NCBI GenBank assembly: GCA_019022495.1
Contig: JAFEKR010000007.1
Location: forward strand, 434,001 to 498,000
Length of the DNA stretch: 64,000 nucleotides
Reading direction: 5' to 3'
Origin: Epichloe hybrida
Lineage: Eukaryota > Ascomycota > Sordariomycetes > Hypocreales > Clavicipitaceae
This document shows positions 58,204-64,000 of the stretch, one piece after another. The position numbers and the translations under genes were made by a program. Each line of letters begins with the position of its first letter. The stretch's first letter is position 1. Under the pieces are notes generated by a model. That model was not told where the DNA came from and did not search any database. It worked only from the letters and a program-made list of their open reading frames with translations.

Positions 58204-59019
58204 ATGGATATCATTGAAGCGAAGCAAAATCAGCTAAAAAGCATCCTCAAAAACCCTGTTGCCGAGTCTGGAGGACGCTCCGCAGCCGACGCCAGGGAGA
58301 TTGCCATTGCCCATGCCAAGCTTATACAATATCGCAAAGATCTCGAGCGCGAGATCCTCGACAGTCTCTTCCTCCTTTCCGAATACCCACTCGTTCGAGA
58401 GCCGACCTATTCGGCGTCGAACCCAGCGCCAAGTGACGTCTCAGGCTTCAAGGCACATGTTCGTCTCTTCCAGCCGTCGGACTATGACGATTTGATCGAG
58501 GAGCGCAATGTCAATGAGCTATGCGGGTATTCTTTGTGCCCGGAGCTGAAGCGAAAGGTCGGCGGTGGCGGCAAGTGGAAGCTTACTGGGAGCGGTGACA
58601 TCGTCAAGCGGGAGGACATTGAGAAGTGGTGCTCGGCGGCTTGCGCCAAGCGCGCTTTGTTTGTCAAGGTCCAGTTGAATGAGACGGCGGCGTGGGAACG
58701 AGCGGGCATTCCCGACATCCAGATTGATTTGCTAGAAGAGGACCGGTCTGCGGAATCCGAGTCCGACAAGACGGCTCGCGAGTTGAGTGGTCTGAAGCTG
58801 GAGGGGAAACGGCAGACCGCGGTGGATGCGAAAGCTCTTGCGCTTGAACGTGGGGACCGCGTCGTTGGCAACAACGCTGACAAAGTCAAGGTCGTTCTGA
58901 AGGAGAAGGAGACCGAGGTTCCCACGCCAGAGGACGTTCCTGGCCGGTCTGGAGATGACCATTTACTGATAGATGGCTACAAGTTTGATCTGCCGTCGAG
59001 ACCAAAGCAAGAATCTTGA
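58204..59019 (+). CDS. RTR1: RNA polymerase II CTD phosphatase RTR1/RPAP2 homologue
   Basis: Single exon, 271 aa. The RTR1 zinc-binding domain is clear: an N-terminal helix (AIAHAKLIQYRKDLEREILDS), then NELCGYSLCP (C-x4-C) and WCSAACAKRALFVKVQL (C-x3-C) framing a short beta region. Rtr1 removes Ser5 phosphate from the Rpb1 C-terminal domain and helps polymerase II assembly and nuclear import. The tail is charged and ends shortly after a conserved-looking HLLIDGYKFDLP. The ATG at 58204 follows CACAA and gives a typical start MDIIEAKQNQLKSIL. It lies downstream of and divergent from BBC1. Confidence 0.9.
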   Translation: MDIIEAKQNQLKSILKNPVAESGGRSAADAREIAIAHAKLIQYRKDLEREILDSLFLLSEYPLVREPTYSASNPAPSDVSGFKAHVRLFQPSDYDDLIEERNVNELCGYSLCPELKRKVGGGGKWKLTGSGDIVKREDIEKWCSAACAKRALFVKVQLNETAAWERAGIPDIQIDLLEEDRSAESESDKTARELSGLKLEGKRQTAVDAKALALERGDRVVGNNADKVKVVLKEKETEVPTPEDVPGRSGDDHLLIDGYKFDLPSRPKQES

Positions 59020-59566
59020 TATAGACAAGTCGGGGCACCACGTTTACATGCGACTAATGATGGTACACTACGTTGGATCGGGGCCAGTTCATGACGTTGG
59101 CGTTGGCGTCTTGATATCCAGAGCGGTAATTGAATGAGCGTTCCGGTCGATCAATGACACCAGACGTGTCGAAGCTCTCGCTCTGAAAGTGACGACGAGC
59201 TCTTCCCCAAACAAAAGTCAGTCATGGGACTAGAGGACGGAATGACCCGACAATTGGATTTGCTGAGAAGCCGTGGGTAGCCCGAGCAGCCCACCGAAAT
59301 TATAGTCAAGGAATCACACATGAGAAATTCACGGAAGCCGCGGCGAAAAGAGACCGAAGTCTTGGCGATCAAGCATCCTCTCCAGACGTCACAAAAAGTC
59401 CAGGAGAGTCAGCGACACCTTATGGGGATTGAAGATCTTTATTTTGAGATCTATGCACTTACTACCATCCTCAGACGCCAAGCAGCAAAAGCCATGCCAA
59501 ATGCCCAGGACCCCAGTTTCCCAAATCGTAATAAAAAAAAATCGACTTCTTTTTATCGCAACCCAT
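59020..59566. other. Convergent intergenic region between RTR1 and eS17
   Basis: Contains the 3' ends of both genes; nothing else seen. Confidence 0.5.
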
Positions 59567-60227
59567 TTAGTCACGGCGAGGGCGATCACCGAAGCGGCGG
59601 TTACCACGCTCGTTGGGGTTATTCTGAGTAACTTGGGTGACATTAACGGGGATAGAGTCGAACTGGGAAATATCATTAGCAAGTCAGATAGGTGTTTCTA
59701 ATAGGACGGGTTGGATGGTGAACATACGCCAAGGTGCTTGAGGAGATCCTTTGTCTCAGAGTCAACCTCGAGCAGGCCAGACTCATTCTGGGTGAAGTCC
59801 AGAGCGGAGACCTCAGGAACGTACTGATCCTTACGCTCGCGCTCCTCCTCCTGGAGCTTAAAGGAGATGCCGCGGACAGGACCACGCTGGATACGCTTCA
59901 TTAGGTGGGTGGTGTAACCGGCAATCTGAAGATTTAACCAGTCAGTCAGTATAAGATTCTGTGTCTGGCGATGATGGCGCTCCTATCTTGTTCCCTAATT
60001 AAAGCAGAGCCCTTCGGCTTCGGCAAGAAGAGCAGTCTGCGTCAAGGACATGACAAGACCCTCGTAGGACGTTTACTAACCTTGTTGCGGAGACGCTTAG
60101 AAGCAATGATGGCAATCTCATCGCAGATACGCTTATTGGTCTCAAAGTCAAGTGTGAGCTTGGGGTAGTATCGCTCAATAATGACCTTGGCGGACTTCTT
60201 CACGGTCTTGGTACGAACACGGCCCAT
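59567..60227 (-). CDS. RPS17: 40S ribosomal protein S17 (eS17)
   Basis: Exons on the minus strand, 60227-60081, 59925-59728 and 59662-59567, give 146 aa, the normal eS17 length. Sequence is highly conserved: [70 protein letters not shown] and [17 protein letters not shown]. The C-terminus reads [15 protein letters not shown]. Both introns are phase 0, with donors GTTAGT and GTATGT. It is a structural component of the small ribosomal subunit. Confidence 0.96.
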
Positions 60228-60924
60228 TTTGGCGGTATTGGACGGACTGATATGGTTGTCGGTGGGCGGAAGATACTGGTGCGTAGGTCGTAGAAGCTCA
60301 AGCTGCGCTTCTGAAAATTCAGTGGCTTCCTCTGACCCTAGAAAGACCGATGATGGTGACTTCAAAAACGAAGAGGACTTTTTGATCGATTTCTTTAACT
60401 CAAGAACGGAGCTTCTGATGATGCAGGTCTCTGAAGGCGAGAGCTCTAGAGCCAGAAAAATGTGGCGTGGTTTCGTGGACGAGTAGGTCAGGTGCCTCGC
60501 ACCCTCCCCTCTGACAGTGGGCGTGCCATTGTGGATTAGGGCTCGTCGAGAAGCTGTGCGTGACCTGTCACATGACCGAGAGTTCCTTGCCTGATTAGTA
60601 AGTTGTACATGTGAGATCCGGGAGCGCCCGCACTACAAAGCTCTTGAGCCAATCATGAGTCAGCGATCGTTAGGCTGCAGCCGTCGTTAAAAATGCCCAG
60701 CTGCCTAATGATGCTACCGAAATGTCTATGGCACTGGATACAATATTTAGCAGACTGGTCGGATTCACAAAGTTTGTTCAATCCTAGTTGACTTCTAGTT
60801 TTCCAGTGCTCTTGATTACACGGAAGGCGAAAGGCCCAGCCGCCCCTTAATATACATTTGTTTTAAACATTTCTATCCCTCCCCATCACCGATAATGCTG
60901 ACGTGGCAGCTTTAAACGTTTCGC
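60228..60924. other. Upstream region of eS17 and 3' flank of MRP51
   Basis: Likely ribosomal-protein promoter. I recognise no specific element with confidence and no further gene. Confidence 0.45.
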
Positions 60925-62322
60925 TTAATCGTGCCAATTTGTTGGCTCATCGTTCAATACTTCACGTGAGATCCTGCCCATACGGTGATCCTCTGCGCGG
61001 CTGCCCTTGAGCAGGGCCGACTCTTGACTAGCATCCCCTTTCGTGTTGCCTGCATGGTATATTTGGGAAATGCCCTTGCTTTCCTTGGCAACCACCTGCG
61101 CCTCTGGGTGTGTCTCGCGCAGCTGCAGGACAATTCTACCGCTGGGGTCGACAGTGGCTGTTTGCGGCTCAATGTAGGCCTTGGCGCCGCCGTAGGTCGT
61201 GGTGTCGAGGTGAGCGATACCTTTGAGCATCTTGCTGCTGCTGCTCTGGTTTCTGCCACGCCCGAAACGCAAGTTAAACTCGTTGTCTCCAGCGGGCACG
61301 TCTGCAACGAAACCTCCCACACCAAGTTTTGCCTTGTTGTGGCCAGCCCGGGGGTATACGACTCTGGCCAAGGCAGGGGTCCTGCGGCCTTGTGGTCCGT
61401 AGACTGGGTGGTTCTCCATGTAGGAGCTTGTTCGTAGATAGCTGATGCCGGCGGAGGGATGGCTGGCTGGCGGGCCGGATTTGCCGTACAGGCCGCCCTT
61501 TACATGTGCCTGCATTATGCCCTCCATGAGGCCCACGGGTTTGCCGAGAGGTGCGAGGTCCAGGAATTTCGAGACCAAGGCGTATAGCGTGCCGCGATCA
61601 TTGCGCAAGTGTCGCAAATACTCGGTGAACTGCTCCTCTTTGATGTCACGGGGCTCGACTTTTGCCGGCGCAGGCTTGCCGTTCTCCATGGCCGCCTTGT
61701 TTCGTCCGACAGTCATGTCCTCGGCGAGCTTCCCCTTGAGCAGGGCTCGAAATTGGGCGCGTCGAGGACGCACGGCCTTGTTGAGATACTGAATGAAGTC
61801 TCCTTCGTTCATCCTAGCCAGCCATGGCCCGTTGAACTTCCATCGCTTCTCGTCGTCCCTGCCGCTGTGAGGATCGGTAAAGTCCATGTCTTCCTCGAAC
61901 ACCGACTTTGGCCACATGCCGGATCGTGACGAGTCACCCCTCAGCGCGTCCTTCGCTCTGGGTACTGACATGGCCACACGAAGCTCTTGGAACTTCTCCA
62001 GGGAGAGGAAGTGGTCTGCCGCCGATGCAAAGTCGGTCACATTTTCAACGGAATCGACCTGCTTGATTCGAATCAGAGGCGTTGAAGTAGCCATTGTTGA
62101 TTTGAGCGGGAACGGTCGCTTGTAACCCCAGTCTCCCTTTTCCCTTGACGATAGGGGAGATGTTATCGACTGGTGCTGGGGATACTGTCTCGTCATGGTC
62201 GATGACTTGTGGTCGCCAATGTGAAGGCTTGAAGACGGGGGTTCGGGAAGGGACTTGGGGACCGAGAACATGCGTGATGTTCTCAGTAGAGCCCCTCCGG
62301 GAGACACTGCACGGCCTCCCAT
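60925..62322 (-). CDS. MRP51: Mitochondrial small ribosomal subunit protein MRP51 (bS1m-type)
   Basis: Single exon, 465 aa. The N-terminus (MGGRAVSPGGALLRTSRMF) is basic, Arg/Ser/Ala-rich and lacks acidic residues, fitting a mitochondrial targeting sequence. The body matches the fungal MRP51 family: FPLKSTMATSTPLIRIKQVDSVE, DFASAADHFLSLEKFQEL, GPWLARMNEGDFIQYLNKAVRPRRAQFR, the segment ending THPSAGISYLRTSS-like (HPSAGISYLRTSSYMENHP), PVYGPQGRRTPALARVVYPR and GVGGFVADVP. In yeast Mrp51 is a 37S ribosomal component needed for translation initiation on mitochondrial mRNAs. A later start at the M of MFSVPK is possible but would shorten the presequence. Confidence 0.9.
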   Translation of the reverse strand: MGGRAVSPGGALLRTSRMFSVPKSLPEPPSSSLHIGDHKSSTMTRQYPQHQSITSPLSSREKGDWGYKRPFPLKSTMATSTPLIRIKQVDSVENVTDFASAADHFLSLEKFQELRVAMSVPRAKDALRGDSSRSGMWPKSVFEEDMDFTDPHSGRDDEKRWKFNGPWLARMNEGDFIQYLNKAVRPRRAQFRALLKGKLAEDMTVGRNKAAMENGKPAPAKVEPRDIKEEQFTEYLRHLRNDRGTLYALVSKFLDLAPLGKPVGLMEGIMQAHVKGGLYGKSGPPASHPSAGISYLRTSSYMENHPVYGPQGRRTPALARVVYPRAGHNKAKLGVGGFVADVPAGDNEFNLRFGRGRNQSSSSKMLKGIAHLDTTTYGGAKAYIEPQTATVDPSGRIVLQLRETHPEAQVVAKESKGISQIYHAGNTKGDASQESALLKGSRAEDHRMGRISREVLNDEPTNWHD

Positions 62323-62859
62323 TGTATGGGTTGTGGTGTTTGGGGAGGCTCAATGCCAGGAAACGGTGTTTGCTTTTAGATGGGAAGCAGAGGTGGCAAC
62401 CATCCTCTGAGCGATCGAAATTTCGCAGCTACCCAGTTTCCGGTCGCGCGAGGTGGAGTTGGATGAGCCGGTGATAAGCCGACAACGTTGACGTCTGTGC
62501 TCGTACCGTAATGATTCTGGTAATGAGGGGTTACAGTAAATCTCGGCTGCAACAAAGTTGATCTCGTATCCAGGGTGGAGCCTTGTAACCCGAATTAGGC
62601 AGGCGGTGAGAAAACATAGCATATATAGGGCATATACTATGTATATGCTAAGCCCTATAGTGTATTAGTACGAGAATATTCGCGGAGTAGCATGAGCGTT
62701 GCTATTCGGAGCTGTGTTTTCTTACTACTCGGCGCTATACCCACATAAGGATTTGTCCTAGCCGCATTTGGTCAGCTAGCTTGATTACCACACCCTCCTG
62801 TAGAAAACACACGTAATGTCATGGAATCTAACCCCGCACTCTAAATTACATTACGATAA
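62323..62859. other. MRP51 upstream region bordering an AT-rich block
   Basis: Likely promoter. Around 62624-62663 an imperfect inverted repeat (TATAGGGC...ATATAC, then GTATAT...GCCCTATA) lies near the transition to AT-rich DNA. Confidence 0.5.
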
Positions 62860-64000
62860 TAGCAGATTTTTTAATTAAACGTGTATAAGGCTCGCGAATT
62901 TGCTTAAAAACGCGATTTCTAGTGTTTTCTTTAATTATAAACACTTTGGCTAGCCTAACTAATTATTCTAACCTCTTCTAACCTCTTTAACTATCTATGC
63001 TAGCTGCTGCGTAGCCGTGATTATGACTGTAATAGAGAGAAGCTTCCTATTGCCTATCCTACTATAAATTATAATTACCTTATACTTATATATAAAGTTA
63101 ATCTTCCTTATAACCCTCTTTAACTTTAAGGCCTCCCTTAAGGTCTCCCTTATGGCCTCTCTTGCGGCCTCCCTTACATTAACTATTATAATAATGCTTC
63201 TTTAACTTTAGCTTACGTTTTTATACGCCTTATACTTAAATTTAGTCTTCTAGAGCCTCTTAAGCCTTAAGTTAATAGTAGCTATAGTTAAGGTAATAGT
63301 TTAGGGATTATAAGGCCTTATTAAGAGCTCTAAACAGAGGGTTAAGACTTTATAGGTTTAAATTAATTACTTTTTATGTTATAAGGCTGCTTACGGTAAT
63401 AATTAATAATAAGAGAGTCTTAGATTTAAAGTGTTAGATTATTAGAAGGCTAGTAATAAAGGTTAGATAATTACTATATATAAACCACATGTAAGGTCAA
63501 TTACTAACATACTAGCAAGCTTCGTAGCTACTAGTGATAATAAATATTATGCCTTATAAGCGTCTAGTGTTATTTAATTTAGTTAGCGATAATATGAGTG
63601 TAAGGAAGCAAAAATTACTATTAAAATTAATAGGGCTACTCATAAGGAGGGAGTAAATATAGCCTTAACTATAAAGCCTTTAAGAGATTAAACTATTAAA
63701 GAAGAAGATAAATAGTAGAAGAGGTAATCTTAGTAAGTAGCCTACTAAGCTAATCCCTTCTAAGATACTACTTCTTCTACCTTATTACATTTTTTATAAG
63801 TAAGCTAGTATATCTATTATATATATCCTTTAGTATATACATTACTATAAGGAAAAGATAAAGAAGATTACTAATACCTATAATAATATAAGACTTTAGA
63901 TTCTAATAAGATAATTCAGTTAGACTATTAGTATATTGCCTGAAATTATAGTATAATAATGTAAAACAAAGCGCCTATTACTTATACTAAGGAAGCCACT
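62860..64000. mobile_element. Edge of another AT-rich, probably RIP-degraded repeat, truncated by the window end
   Basis: Composition changes abruptly near 62860 to TA-rich, stop-dense sequence like the retroelement block at 6.6-18.4 kb, and no ORF above 60 codons continues into it. I could not identify LTRs or domains in the part present, so element type is unknown. Short GGCCTCCCTTAAGGTCTCCC-like repeats occur around 63130-63175. Confidence 0.5.

Noticed and set aside
10651..62912. 15-bp word AATTTGCTTAAAAAC shared by 10651-10665 and about 62898-62912
   Set aside because: Flanks do not align, and such matches are plausible by chance between two very AT-rich blocks.

Overview
The window is nuclear DNA of a filamentous ascomycete, most likely a Sordariomycete and probably Hypocreales. 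The evidence is short GT-AG introns (about 50-350 nt), fungal-specific families (WSC sensor, MRP51, BBC1/AIM3, fungal EGT1 fusion) and a gene-rich, GC-moderate landscape broken by very AT-rich, ORF-free blocks carrying repeat-induced point mutation (RIP). I cannot name the species from sequence alone.

Layout. 1-6.5 kb: a fatty-acid-hydroxylase-superfamily enzyme and, divergently, a six-exon 2-oxoglutarate/Fe(II) oxygenase-like protein. 6.57-18.65 kb: two nested LTR retrotransposons, both Copia-like and both heavily mutated. The outer one (minus strand, 5-bp target duplication ACTAC) is interrupted by the inner one (plus strand, target duplication CATTG). A 381-bp GC-rich insert bounded by a 15-bp direct repeat also sits in the outer element. 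The outer element landed between two convergent genes. 19.4-21.1 kb: a WSC-domain membrane sensor. 24.2-27.4 kb: a Kelch-repeat single-pass membrane protein. 28.6-31.6 kb: a CSC1/OSCA/TMEM63-type channel with an apparent one-base frameshift. 34.8-35.7 kb: an unassigned protein. 35.9-38.4 kb: a NECAP endocytic adaptor and, divergently, eIF2B alpha (GCN3). 39.0-42.6 kb: the ten-exon ergothioneine synthase EGT1. 43.9 kb: an intron-bearing tRNA gene. 44.6-46.3 kb: a spartin/senescence-domain protein. 46.8-49.1 kb: a GCP4-like gamma-tubulin complex subunit. 49.9-51.4 kb: an unassigned Ser/Pro-rich protein. 52.9-56.7 kb: a BBC1/MTI1-like SH3 actin-patch protein. 58.2-59.0 kb: RTR1/RPAP2 phosphatase. 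59.6-60.2 kb: ribosomal protein eS17. 60.9-62.3 kb: mitochondrial ribosomal protein MRP51. 62.86-64 kb: the start of another AT-rich, probably RIP-degraded block.

Most genes are unlinked housekeeping functions: translation (eIF2B alpha, eS17, MRP51, tRNA), transcription (RTR1), cytoskeleton and endocytosis (NECAP, BBC1, GCP4), membrane sensing and channels (WSC, CSC1) and antioxidant biosynthesis (EGT1). I see no secondary-metabolite cluster and no evidence for a wholly new system. The most informative signals are the two nested RIPped retroelements, whose LTRs show mirror-image mutation gradients; the short unmutated insert inside them; the frameshift in the channel gene; and a recurring intergenic nine-base word. 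Exon boundaries were set by reading frame, splice consensus and family sequence, without transcript data.
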